Assembly (NCBI GenBank): GCA_948875265.1 | Contig: CAQRYF010000005.1 | Span: 1-54,503, forward strand | Source of the DNA: an uncultured Clostridia bacterium | Lineage (GTDB): Bacteria; Bacillota; Clostridia; TANB77; CAG-508 | Length of the DNA: 54,503 nt | Direction: 5' to 3' | Shown: piece after piece, positions 1-8,676 of the stretch | Numbering within the stretch: the stretch's first letter is position 1 | How the letters are laid out: the number at the start of each line of letters is the position of its first letter | Translations under genes and position numbers: made by a program | The notes under the pieces: generated by a model | What the model was told of the DNA's origin: nothing | The model's input: the letters and a program-made list of their open reading frames with translations, nothing else | The model's database searches: none

Positions 1-156
1 ATAAATTAAATTTATATATTTTCATGTTTATTTTATCATTTAAGACCAAGTTTGTGTCAATAGTTTTTGTTAATTTTTGTTAATTTTATAAAAACGTTAT
101 TTATGTCTATTTATTAAATTATTTTTCCTATGCAAAAATTTCCTACTATAACTAAA

Positions 157-204
157 AATGAAACTCACATAAGAACAAATATGTTATCTTACATCAGTTT
201 CATT
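157..204 (-). terminator. Intrinsic terminator at the end of the fatty acid synthesis operon
   Basis: A long imperfect hairpin (outer arms AATGAAACT and AGTTTCATT, continued inward by G-U-containing pairs) lies about 37 bases past the fabI stop. On the minus strand it is followed by a short T-run. It is the expected end of the operon transcript. Bases 1-156 are AT-rich and show no gene. Confidence 0.6.
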
Positions 205-240
205 AATTTATATAGATGTATTTTTTGATTTTAGTCTAAT

Positions 241-1014
241 TTAAATTCCCATTATATTATATCCACTATCTGCATATATTACCTGACCTGTTATGGCTTC
301 TGACATATCACTTAATAAAAATGTTGCAACATTTCCAACTTGAGTAGTTGTTACATTTCTATGTAAAGGTGCTTTTTCTTCTACAACATCCAATATTGAG
401 CTAAAATCCTTTATTCCTTTTGCAGATAATGTTTTTATAGGACCTGCTGATACTGCATTTACCCTTATTTCTTCTTTTCCTAAATTTTCTGCTAAATACC
501 TAACACTTGATTCTAATGCTGCTTTTGCAATTCCCATTACATTGTACCCTTCTAATACCTTAGTAGATCCATAGTATGTTAATGTAATTAAACTAGCATT
601 TTCATTTAGCATATCTAATTCTTTCGCCATTCTTGCAGTTAAAACAAAAGAATATGCACTTACATCATTTGCATGACTAAATCCTTCTTTGCTTGTGTAA
701 ATAAAATCATTATGTAGGTCTTCTGTATTTGCATGTGCTATAGCATGTACTATGCCATCTACTTTTCCATTTTCTTCTTTTATTTTAGTAAATACTTGTT
801 TTACTAATTCGTCTTCTGAAGCACCATCCAACACATATGCCTTACTTCCTTTAAATTCTTTTATTAATTCTTCTATTTTAGATTTATTTTCTTCTCCCAT
901 ATATGTAAAAATCAATTGAGCTCCATTTTCATAAGCAGATTTTGCAATTCCAAATGCAATACTCCATTTATTTCTAATTCCCATTATTAATATTTTTTTA
1001 TCTTTTAATAACAT
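241..1014 (-). CDS. fabI: Enoyl-[acyl-carrier-protein] reductase FabI
   Basis: This enzyme reduces the trans-2-enoyl-ACP intermediate in the last step of each elongation cycle of type II fatty acid synthesis. The 257-residue protein is a divergent short-chain dehydrogenase. It opens with the FabI-type nucleotide-binding segment (MGIRNKWSIAFGIA) and carries the FabI catalytic spacing Tyr-x6-Lys in YNVMGIAK. The start was placed at the ATG at 1014 because AAGGAGG sits just upstream; the longer reading starting at 1059 would run back into the accA end. It is the last gene of the acc/fab operon. Presence of FabI rather than FabK or FabL predicts sensitivity to FabI-type inhibitors, which is an inference from the family. 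Confidence 0.93.
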   Translation of the reverse strand: MLLKDKKILIMGIRNKWSIAFGIAKSAYENGAQLIFTYMGEENKSKIEELIKEFKGSKAYVLDGASEDELVKQVFTKIKEENGKVDGIVHAIAHANTEDLHNDFIYTSKEGFSHANDVSAYSFVLTARMAKELDMLNENASLITLTYYGSTKVLEGYNVMGIAKAALESSVRYLAENLGKEEIRVNAVSAGPIKTLSAKGIKDFSSILDVVEEKAPLHRNVTTTQVGNVATFLLSDMSEAITGQVIYADSGYNIMGI

Positions 1015-1029
1015 TCTTATCCTCCTTTT

Positions 1030-1060
1030 GATGATTTTTTCCTCCGTCCCGAAAATCATC
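1030..1060. repeat. Hairpin between accA and fabI
   Basis: Arms GATGATTTT and AAAATCATC, about 9 bp, flank a GC-richer loop. The structure overlaps the accA stop codon and ends before the fabI ribosome binding site. There is no T-run, so it may be an RNA stability or processing element rather than a terminator. Confidence 0.35.
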
Positions 1061-1854
1061 CCATAATTCTAAATTTATTATATCTTTCTTCTACTATTTT
1101 ATCTGAGTTTTTATTTTTCATTTCTGAAATTATTGATTTTATTTCTGTCTTTAAATTTCTAGATGTTTTTTTAAATGATTCTTCTTCATTACCTTTAGGT
1201 TCTTTTATTATTTTATCAATGACTTTTAAGTCATATAAGTCTTTTGCTGTTAATTTCATTTTTTCTGCTGCTTCTTTATATCTAGATGAGTCTTTCCATA
1301 ATATGCTACTGTATCCTTCTGGTGAAAGTATTGAATATATTGCATTTTCGAGCATAATTACTTTGTTTGCAACTCCAATTGCTAAGGCTCCTCCACTTGA
1401 GCCTTCTCCTATTACAATTGCTATTACTGGTACTTTTAGTTTTGCCATTTCAAACATTGATTTTGCGATTGCTTCTCCGTTGTCCTCTTTCTTCTGCTTC
1501 AATTCCTGGATAGGCTCCTTTTGTATCTATAAATGTAATTACTGGTCTTTTGAATTTTTCTGCTTGTTTCATAAATCTTACTGCTTTTCTATAGCTTTCT
1601 GGATTAGGCATTCCGAAATTTCTTTCTATATTTTCTTTTGTTGTTCTTCCTTTTTGCTGAGCTATTATTGTGTAATTTTGGTTTTCTATTTTTCCTAGTC
1701 CACATACTATTGCTTTGTCATCTTTAAAGTTTCTATCTCCATGTAGCTCTATAAAATTGTCAAATATTTCTTCTATATAGTCTAATGATGTTTTTCTTTT
1801 TGGGTTTCTTGCTATTTCAACTTTTCCCCATGCAGTTAGTTTACCATTTGCCAT
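1056..1854 (-). CDS. accA: Acetyl-CoA carboxylase carboxyltransferase alpha subunit, +1 shift at CGG
   Basis: AccA pairs with AccD to transfer CO2 from carboxybiotin to acetyl-CoA. The gene is split into two frames. Residues 1-125 end in the conserved AEERGQ. The next in-frame codon is CGG (1477-1479), after which the zero frame becomes nonsense. Skipping the C gives GEAIAKSMFEMAKLKVP and then the diagnostic GEGSSGGALAIGV and SPEGYSSILWKD blocks, so the joined protein is complete at about 265 residues. The start overlaps the accD stop by one base (TAATG), which implies translational coupling. No other lesion is seen. It is either recoded at CGG or carries a one-base insertion; the shared pattern elsewhere in the window favours recoding. 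Confidence 0.88.
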
Positions 1855-2702
1855 TAGCTTTCGCCTCCTTTATGGAATTGAATTAAATTATATAAAGTAT
1901 CTTTCAATTCTTTTCTTTCAACTATTTTATCTATAAATCCATGTTCTAATAAGAATTCAGCTGTTTGAAATCCTTCTGGTAATGATTCTCCTATTGTTTG
2001 TTCTATAACTCTTTGTCCTGCAAATCCTATCATTGCTCCTGGTTCTGCTAAAATGATATCTCCAAGGCTTGCAAATGATGCTGTAACTCCTCCATAAGTA
2101 GGGTCTGTTAACACTGAAATATACAAAAGTCCTGCTTCATCTAATTTTGTAAGTGCTGCTGTAGTTTTTGCCATTTGCATTAAAGAAATAATTCCTTCTT
2201 GCATTCTTGCACCACCTGAAACTGAAAATATTATAAGTGGCAACCTTTGCTCTATTGCTTGTTCTATTGCATATGTAATTTTTTCTCCAACTACAAGTCC
2301 CATACTCCCCATTAAAAATCCACTATCCATTATACATATTACAACTTTTTCACCTTTGATTTTAGCTGTTCCACAAGCTACTGCTTCTTCTAATCCTGTT
2401 TTTTCTCTTAAAGTTTTTAGTTTTTTAGGATAATCTTCTATATCTAGTGGATTATTTGTTTCAATATTTAAATCAAACTTTTTATATGTACCTTCATCAA
2501 CAACTAATTTTAATCTTCTATTAATATGCATTCTAAAATAATGACCACAATTAGGACAAATATTCAAATTTTCTCTTAATATTTCTTTATATATTATTTC
2601 TTTGCACTTATCACATTTAGCCCATTTTCCAACAGGTATATCTATTTTAGTTTTTTTATTTTTTTCTGGTAACTCCCTTTTCTTTATTTTATCTACAATC
2701 AT
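1854..2702 (-). CDS. accD: Acetyl-CoA carboxylase carboxyltransferase beta subunit
   Basis: AccD is the partner of AccA in the carboxyltransferase half of acetyl-CoA carboxylase, which makes malonyl-CoA. The 282-residue protein has the N-terminal zinc ribbon (CDKC near residue 30 and CPNC near residue 49) and the crotonase-like core with GGARMQEG and a TDPTYGGVTASFA segment. Length is normal for the family. The gene is a single intact frame, starts after an AGAGGG ribosome binding site, and is coupled to accA by a one-base overlap. It lies 39 bases downstream of accC. Confidence 0.95.
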   Translation of the reverse strand: MIVDKIKKRELPEKNKKTKIDIPVGKWAKCDKCKEIIYKEILRENLNICPNCGHYFRMHINRRLKLVVDEGTYKKFDLNIETNNPLDIEDYPKKLKTLREKTGLEEAVACGTAKIKGEKVVICIMDSGFLMGSMGLVVGEKITYAIEQAIEQRLPLIIFSVSGGARMQEGIISLMQMAKTTAALTKLDEAGLLYISVLTDPTYGGVTASFASLGDIILAEPGAMIGFAGQRVIEQTIGESLPEGFQTAEFLLEHGFIDKIVERKELKDTLYNLIQFHKGGES

Positions 2703-2741
2703 GTTCTATCCCTCTTTTTTAATACAATATCTTTAATATAT

Positions 2742-4084
2742 TTATATATTAAATTTCTTTTTTATAAAAGAAGTATCAAAATCACCTCTAATAAAATCTG
2801 GATTTCTTATAATTTCAAATAAAAAATCTCTATTTGTATCTATACCATCAATTACCAATTCTTCTAATGCTCTTTTCATTTTAGCAATTGCCTCATTTCT
2901 ATTTGTTCCATGTACTATTATTTTAACAATCATAGAGTCATATGTAGGTGGTATTGTATAGCCTTCATATACTGCAGTATCAATTCTTATCCCATTGCCA
3001 CCTGGAAGGTTAAGTCCTGTTATCTTTCCGTGGGCAAGGCATAAATTTTTTCTTTGGATTTTCTGCATTTATTCTACATTCAATTGAATATCCATTAAAT
3101 TCAATATCTTTTTGTTTTAAGTTCAACTTTTCTCCTGCTGCTATTTTTATTTGTTTTTTTACAATGTCTAATCCTGTACGCATTTCTGTAATAGGATGTT
3201 CAACTTGAATTCTTGTATTCATTTCCATAAAATAAAAATTTTTATCGCTATCCACTAAAAATTCAACAGTACCACAACTTGTATAATCAGCCACTTTGGC
3301 TGCTTTAACTGCCGCTTCTCCCATTTTATTTCTAAGCTTTTCATCTATTGCAGTTGATGGTGTCTCTTCTATGATTTTTTGATTATTTCTTTGTATCGAA
3401 CAATCTCTTTCACCTAAGTGAACTATATTTCCATGTTCATCAGCTAAAATTTGTATTTCTACATGCCTAGGATTTTTTATAAATTTCTCAATATATATTT
3501 CATCATCATTAAATGAGTTTTTGGCTTCTTGTTTTACAATATTATAATTATTTTCAAGCTCTTCTTCACAATTTACTATTCTGATTCCTTTTCCGCCACC
3601 ACCAGCAGCTGCCTTTAACATTACAGGATAGCCTATTTTTCTAGCCATAACTATTGCATCTTTTAAACCTTTTATACTTCCATCTGAACCTGGTATAACA
3701 GGTACCCCTGCTTTTTTCATCAATTCTTTAGCATTTGATTTATTACCAAGTAGTTCAATTACTGAAGAAGTTGGCCCTATAAACTTTATATTAGACTCTT
3801 CACAAATCTTTGCAAATTGAGAATTTTCAGACAAAAAACCAAAACCTGGATGTATACTATCTGCTTTTGTAACACATGCCGCTTCAATAATATTTTTAAT
3901 ATTCAAATAACTTTTTCCGTGAAGGTGCAGGACCTATACAAATAGCCTCATCTGCAAGCTTAGTATGCAAAGCCTCCTTATCAGCCTCTGAATACACAGC
4001 AACCGTTTTAATATTCATTTCTTTACACGCTCTAATAATACGAACAGCAATCTCACCACGATTTGCAATCAATATCTTATTCAT
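2742..4084 (-). CDS. accC: Biotin carboxylase, two +1 shifts at CGG codons
   Basis: AccC is the ATP-dependent biotin carboxylase of acetyl-CoA carboxylase. Three frames must be joined. Residues 1-55 end CIGPAPS before an in-frame CGG (3917-3919); skipping the C gives GKSYLNIKNIIEAA, as in other AccC proteins. A second in-frame CGG (3028-3030) follows the sequence FMPCP; skipping its C gives GKITGLNLPGG, the conserved family sequence. The joined protein is about 446 residues, the usual length, with the glycine-rich ATP-binding loop (AAAGGGGKGIRIV), HVEIQIL and EMNTRIQVEHPITE blocks intact. Two independent shifts at the same codon in one essential gene, with nothing else damaged, argue against simple decay. 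Confidence 0.9.
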
Positions 4085-4100
4085 TATTAATTCCTTTCTA

Positions 4101-4204
4101 GGATTTGGGGCCAGGTTTCAAATCCCTATTCTTCTAATTCTTTTATTATAATATTTTATTTCATTTTCTCAACCTATAAGGATTTGAAACCTGGCCCCAA
4201 ATCC
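4101..4204. repeat. 25-bp perfect inverted repeat between fabZ and accC
   Basis: Perfect 25-base arms at 4101-4125 and 4180-4204 (beginning GGATTTGGGGCCAGG on the left arm) enclose 54 AT-rich bases inside the operon. A transcript would fold into a strong stem. The arms are much more GC-rich than the surroundings. It resembles a small mobile palindromic intergenic element more than a terminator, since both flanking genes look co-transcribed and there is no T-run. Confidence 0.7.
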
Positions 4205-4212
4205 CCAAATCC

Positions 4213-4638
4213 TTATCGTACAATAGCAAAGGTTAATTCTCCCTTGGCTGCTATTTTCCCATCTACTGTTGCAATTGCTTCTCCAATGCCAATAGGCCCT
4301 TTTCTTTTTATAACCTTCACTTCAAGTTTTAATCTATCTCCTGGAACAATCATTCTCTTAAATTTCATTTTATCAATCCCACCAAATAAAGCATTTTTCC
4401 CTTTATTTTCTTCCATTGAAAGAATTGCAATTGCTCCTGTTTGTGCAAGGCTTTCTGTAATTAAAACTCCTGGCATTATCGGATTTCCTGGAAAGTGTCC
4501 TTTAAAATACCATTCTTCTTTATTTACATTTTTATATGCTACTGCACTTTCTCCAGGTATATATTCTTCCACTTCATCTATCATTAAAAATGGCTCTCTT
4601 TGTGGTATTATCTTTTTAATTTCTTCTTTGTTTAACAT
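4213..4638 (-). CDS. fabZ: 3-hydroxyacyl-[acyl-carrier-protein] dehydratase FabZ
   Basis: FabZ dehydrates 3-hydroxyacyl-ACP to trans-2-enoyl-ACP. The 141-residue protein has the hot-dog fold signature. The catalytic His lies in GHFPGNPIMPGV, with the downstream Glu in LITESLAQ. The N-terminal IPQREPFLMIDEV segment is typical of the family. The gene starts with ATG after AAGGGAGAG and lies between accB and the inverted repeat before accC. Its product feeds FabI. Confidence 0.95.
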   Translation of the reverse strand: MLNKEEIKKIIPQREPFLMIDEVEEYIPGESAVAYKNVNKEEWYFKGHFPGNPIMPGVLITESLAQTGAIAILSMEENKGKNALFGGIDKMKFKRMIVPGDRLKLEVKVIKRKGPIGIGEAIATVDGKIAAKGELTFAIVR

Positions 4639-4673
4639 TCTAATTCTCTCCCTTTAATACAAATAATTTTTTC

Positions 4674-5120
4674 TTATTTTATTCCAAATAAAGGTGCTCC
4701 ATATTCAACTGGTTCTCCGTCTTTCACATATACTTCCATGATTTTTCCTGTAAATTCTGTTTCTATTTCATTCATTAATTTCATTGCTTCTATAATACAA
4801 ACCGTATCACCTTTTTTTACTTCTTTTCCAACTTCTACATAAGGTTCTGATGTAGGTGAAGGTTTTAAGTAGAAAGTTCCAACCATTGGAGATTTTATAA
4901 TATTTAATTCTGATATAGCTTCTTTCTTTAAACTTTCAATATTCTCTCGAATTGCTTTATGTTCTTTTGTATTATCTTCAACTATATTGTTTATTATTTT
5001 AGTTTGTTTTTCTTCTTTCTTCATACTTATTTTTGTACCATCTGGAAAGTCTATATCAATAGCGGTTAATTCTGAATTTCCCATATCATTTATTAATTGT
5101 TTTATTTTTTCATATTCCAT
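4674..5120 (-). CDS. accB: Biotin carboxyl carrier protein of acetyl-CoA carboxylase
   Basis: AccB carries the biotin that shuttles CO2 between AccC and AccA/AccD. The C-terminal biotinyl domain contains the acceptor lysine in EAMKLMNE, and a linker with SPMVGTFYLKPSPT precedes it, as in other AccB proteins. The ATG at 5120 was chosen, giving 148 residues beginning MEYEKIKQL, because the upstream ATG at 5129 lies directly against the AGGA ribosome binding site. BirA, encoded in the same operon, should attach the biotin. Confidence 0.94.
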   Translation of the reverse strand: MEYEKIKQLINDMGNSELTAIDIDFPDGTKISMKKEEKQTKIINNIVEDNTKEHKAIRENIESLKKEAISELNIIKSPMVGTFYLKPSPTSEPYVEVGKEVKKGDTVCIIEAMKLMNEIETEFTGKIMEVYVKDGEPVEYGAPLFGIK

Positions 5121-5157
5121 TTGAATCATTCCTTTCTTTAATTTTTATACGCCTTTT

Positions 5158-6393
5158 TTATTCATATTTCTTTAAAATTATACTTGCATTATGTCCTCCA
5201 AATCCTAAAGAATTTGACATTACAATATTAACTTTTTCTTCTCTTACTTCATTTGGAACTATGTCCAAGTTACATTCTTCATCTTTTTCTTTATAATTTA
5301 TTGTTGGTGGTATTAGTTGTTCTTGAATTGCTTTAGCACAAATTATAGCTTCAAGGCCTCCAGCTGCTCCTAATAAATGTCCTGTGTTTCCTTTTGTTGA
5401 ACTTACCATTACTTTTTTGCTTGCTTCTCCTAGAGCTTTTTTTATTGCTAAAGTTTCTGTTGAATCATTTAAATGTGTTGAAGTACCATGAGCATTTATA
5501 TAATCAATATCTTCTGGTTTTATATTGGCATCTTCAATTGCTCTAATCATAGCTTTTGCTCCACCTTCGCCATTAGGCTCTGGAGAAGTAATATGATAAG
5601 CATCTGAAGTAGCTCCATAACCAATTACTTCAGCATAGATTTTTGCTCCTCTTTTTTTTGCATGTTCTAATTCTTCTAATACAACAATTCCTGCTCCTTC
5701 TCCCATAACAAATCCATTTCTTTCTTTATCAAATGGAATACTTGCTCTTGTTTTATCTTCTGAATTAGATAATGCTTTCATGTTTTCAAATCCTGCAATT
5801 CCAACTTCACAAATTGAAGCCTCTGTTCCTCCTGCTATAACCGCATCTTCATATCCATGTTTAATTGTTTTATATGCTTCTCCAACACTATGAGTTGATG
5901 AGCTACACGCAGTTACTATTGACATAGACTCTCCTTTTACGCCTAATTCAATTGCAACATTTCCAGCTGGCATATTTGCTATAGACATTGGTATAAACAT
6001 TGGAGATACTCTTCTATGGCCTTTTTCATAATGTATTTTACATTGTTCTTGAATTGTTGTTAATCCTCCAATTCCAGAGCTTATAAAAATTCCTACTCTA
6101 TCTAAATTTGTATTTTCACTTGTTATTCCACTATCTTTAAAAGCTTCCCTTGCTCCAATTAAAGCGAATTGAGAACATCTATCTAATCTTTTAGATTCTT
6201 TTACTTCAAAATATTTTAATGGGTCATAATCTTTTACTTCTGCAGCTAAACTTGTTTTATACCCTGTACTATCAAATAGTGATATTTTATCAATTCCACA
6301 TTTTTGGTTTTTAATTCCATTCCATGTATCTTCTACATTATTTCCTATTGGAGTTATTGCTCCTAATCCAGTAATTACAACTCTTTTTTCCAT
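5158..6393 (-). CDS. fabF: 3-oxoacyl-[acyl-carrier-protein] synthase II FabF
   Basis: FabF condenses malonyl-ACP with acyl-ACP in chain elongation. The 411-residue thiolase-fold protein has the active-site Cys in TACSSSTHSVG, the first catalytic His in NAHGTSTHLND and the second in GNTGHLLGAAG, plus the terminal NSLGFGGHNA. It begins with ATG after AAAGGAAA. No fabH or acpP is present in the window, so initiation genes must be elsewhere. Confidence 0.96.
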   Translation of the reverse strand: MEKRVVITGLGAITPIGNNVEDTWNGIKNQKCGIDKISLFDSTGYKTSLAAEVKDYDPLKYFEVKESKRLDRCSQFALIGAREAFKDSGITSENTNLDRVGIFISSGIGGLTTIQEQCKIHYEKGHRRVSPMFIPMSIANMPAGNVAIELGVKGESMSIVTACSSSTHSVGEAYKTIKHGYEDAVIAGGTEASICEVGIAGFENMKALSNSEDKTRASIPFDKERNGFVMGEGAGIVVLEELEHAKKRGAKIYAEVIGYGATSDAYHITSPEPNGEGGAKAMIRAIEDANIKPEDIDYINAHGTSTHLNDSTETLAIKKALGEASKKVMVSSTKGNTGHLLGAAGGLEAIICAKAIQEQLIPPTINYKEKDEECNLDIVPNEVREEKVNIVMSNSLGFGGHNASIILKKYE

Positions 6394-6418
6394 ATTTTCA
6401 TTTCCTTTCTATGATATT

Positions 6419-7153
6419 TTACATTACCATTCCACCATCTACATTAATTACTTGCCCAGTAATGTATGAACTCTCTTCTGAAGCTAAAAACTTCACAACA
6501 TTTGCAACATCCTGAGTATTTCCCATTCTTTTTAAAGGAATATTTTTTGCAATTTCATCTTTTACTTCATCTTTTAAAACATCTGTCATATTTGTTTCAA
6601 TAAATCCAGGTGCTATAGCATTAACGGCAATATTTCTTGAGCCTACTTCTTTTGCCAAACTTTTTGTAAATCCTATTATTCCTGCTTTTGATGCAGAATA
6701 ATTAGTTTGACCTGCATTTCCTGTAACTCCTACTACAGATGAAATATTGATTATCCTTCCTGAGCGAGCTTTCATCATATGTGGGATAACATTTTTTGTT
6801 ACATTAAATGTTCCTATTAAATTTACATCTATAACACTTTTAAAATCTTCTTCTTTCATTCTCATAAGTAACATATCTTTTGTAATACCTGCATTATTTA
6901 CTAAAACATCGATTTTACCATATTCTGAAATAACTTCTTTTACAAATTTTTCTGTCTCTTCAAAATTAGATACATCCCCTTGGACAGCTAAACATCTTAC
7001 ATTATTTTCTTCAATTGCTTGCTTAGTGTTAATTAAATCTTTGTTTTCTTTTCTGTAATTTATTGCAATATCATATCCTTCTTTTGCAAGTGTAATTGCT
7101 ATTTGTCTTCCAATTCCTCTTGTTGCTCCTGTTATTAACGCAACTTTACTCAT
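6419..7153 (-). CDS. fabG: 3-oxoacyl-[acyl-carrier-protein] reductase FabG
   Basis: FabG is the NADPH-dependent reductase of the elongation cycle. The 244-residue short-chain dehydrogenase has the TGATRGIG cofactor loop near residue 8, the NNAG motif, the catalytic Ser in NISSVVG and the YSASKAG Tyr-Lys pair. The ending (GQVINVDGGMVM) is typical of FabG. It starts after AAGGAGG, one base past the fabD stop region, so it is tightly coupled to fabD. Confidence 0.95.
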   Translation of the reverse strand: MSKVALITGATRGIGRQIAITLAKEGYDIAINYRKENKDLINTKQAIEENNVRCLAVQGDVSNFEETEKFVKEVISEYGKIDVLVNNAGITKDMLLMRMKEEDFKSVIDVNLIGTFNVTKNVIPHMMKARSGRIINISSVVGVTGNAGQTNYSASKAGIIGFTKSLAKEVGSRNIAVNAIAPGFIETNMTDVLKDEVKDEIAKNIPLKRMGNTQDVANVVKFLASEESSYITGQVINVDGGMVM

Positions 7154-7154
7154 T

Positions 7155-8099
7155 TTATTTTCCTCCTTTTTCTAAGAATTCCATTGTATCTTCCAATGTT
7201 TTTACATTATTTATGTTTAATATATTAATTTCTCTTTCACCTTTTTGTCTTTTTACAAATCCTGATAATGTTTTCCCTGGTCCTATTTCTATAAAAGTAT
7301 CTACTCCTTCTTTCATCATACTTTCTAATGATTTAGAAAATCTAACTGGATTTATAATATGTTTTGCTAAGATATCTTTAACATCATCACTTTCTGTATA
7401 TGGTGTTCCATCTAAATTTTTAACTACTTTTGAGTTGAATTTATGTATTGTTATATTATCTAACTCTTTTCTTAAAGCTTGTGAACTTTCTATTAATTTT
7501 TCAGTATGGAATGGTCCTGCTGTTTTTAATACTCTTACTTTTTTTACTCCCATTTCTTTTGCAATTTTTTCTGCTTCTGATATAGCTTGTTTTTCTCCTG
7601 AAATTGCTATTTGGCCAACACAATTATAATTTGCAGGAACTACAAAACCTGATGTTACTTTTTTACAAACTTCTTCTACTTGTTCATCTGTCATTCCCAT
7701 AATTGCTGCCATTTGCCATTCTCCTTCAGGTAATAAATCTTGCATATATTCTCCTCTTTTTTGAACAAGTTTTATTCCTTCTTCAAAAGATATTGCTTTG
7801 CTATAAATTAATGCTGAATATTCTCCTAAACTTAATCCTGCTGCTATATCAGCTTTTATATTATTTTTATTTAGTATTTCTATAATTGCTAAACTCATTG
7901 TTAATATTGCAAGCTGAGTATATTTAGTTTGATTTAAACTTTCCTCTGGTCCTTCAAATGAAAGTTTTGCAATATCAATATTAGTTATATTTTTTACTCT
8001 TTCATATACATTTTTTGCAACTTCATAATTTTCATATATGTCTTTTCCCATTCCTATAGTTTGTGATCCTTGCCCTGGAAATAAAAATCCTATTTTCAT
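7155..8099 (-). CDS. fabD: Malonyl-CoA:ACP transacylase FabD
   Basis: FabD loads malonyl groups onto acyl carrier protein. The protein has the N-terminal FLFPGQGSQTIGMGKD block, the nucleophile Ser in AGLSLGEYSAL, the catalytic His in AGPFHTEKL, and the terminal EIGPGKTLSGFVKR segment. The ATG at 8099 gives 314 residues; a TTG four codons earlier touches the AGGA and is less likely. The start follows the birA stop by one base (TGATATG), which indicates translational coupling. Confidence 0.94.
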   Translation of the reverse strand: MKIGFLFPGQGSQTIGMGKDIYENYEVAKNVYERVKNITNIDIAKLSFEGPEESLNQTKYTQLAILTMSLAIIEILNKNNIKADIAAGLSLGEYSALIYSKAISFEEGIKLVQKRGEYMQDLLPEGEWQMAAIMGMTDEQVEEVCKKVTSGFVVPANYNCVGQIAISGEKQAISEAEKIAKEMGVKKVRVLKTAGPFHTEKLIESSQALRKELDNITIHKFNSKVVKNLDGTPYTESDDVKDILAKHIINPVRFSKSLESMMKEGVDTFIEIGPGKTLSGFVKRQKGEREINILNINNVKTLEDTMEFLEKGGK

Positions 8100-8100
8100 A

Positions 8101-8676
8101 TCATTTCCCAATCCTTTCTATAATTTCTTTCTCAAATTCATTACAGAATTCTTCTATAAATTCTTCTGTGTTTATATCTATATTAAATTCTTTTTTTATT
8201 GAAGTAGCTATTTTATTAATATTTTTAGCAAATTTTTCTTGATTGGTATTTATTCCAATTCCAATAGCTAAACATTTAACGATTTCACCAGTAACTTTTG
8301 TTTGAGTTAATATTCCACCTATTTTTTTATTGTTAAATACAATGTCATTTGGTTTTTTAATTTTTAGATTAATTTCATATTTATTTCTAAAAATATTTAC
8401 TATTATTTTTGCAATTTCTATAGTTATTCCTTCTAATTTTTTAATATTACAATCCATTCTAATGAAAAATGAAAATGCTATATTGTTTGGCTCATCTGTA
8501 TGCCATATTCTCCCATGTGTACCTCTTCCAGAAGTTTGTATATCTGCCATAACCAATGTTCCATTTGGTGAATTTTGCTCATAAAGATTCCATATTTCAT
8601 TTTGTGTTGAATCTATTTCTTTATAGTAAATATTATTTTTACCTAAAAATTCTGTTTTAAGATTTTTCAATTGCAT
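8101..8676 (-). CDS. birA: Biotin--[acetyl-CoA-carboxylase] ligase, short catalytic-only form
   Basis: This ligase activates biotin as biotinyl-AMP and attaches it to AccB. Visible motifs are the biotin-binding GRGTHGRIWH near residue 50, KKPNDIVF (equivalent of KWPND) and KIGGILTQ. At about 191 residues it lacks the N-terminal DNA-binding domain of bifunctional BirA and has little or no C-terminal SH3-like domain, so it should not act as a repressor. The ATG at 8676 overlaps the end of the acyl-CoA synthetase gene by about 20 bases. Placement in the acc/fab operon matches its substrate AccB. Confidence 0.88.
   Translation of the reverse strand: MQLKNLKTEFLGKNNIYYKEIDSTQNEIWNLYEQNSPNGTLVMADIQTSGRGTHGRIWHTDEPNNIAFSFFIRMDCNIKKLEGITIEIAKIIVNIFRNKYEINLKIKKPNDIVFNNKKIGGILTQTKVTGEIVKCLAIGIGINTNQEKFAKNINKIATSIKKEFNIDINTEEFIEEFCNEFEKEIIERIGK

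Noticed and set aside
7096..7629. Plus-strand ORF opposite fabD and fabG
   Set aside because: It spans two genuine genes on the other strand, has the Phe/Leu/Ser-rich look of a shadow frame and lacks a ribosome binding site.
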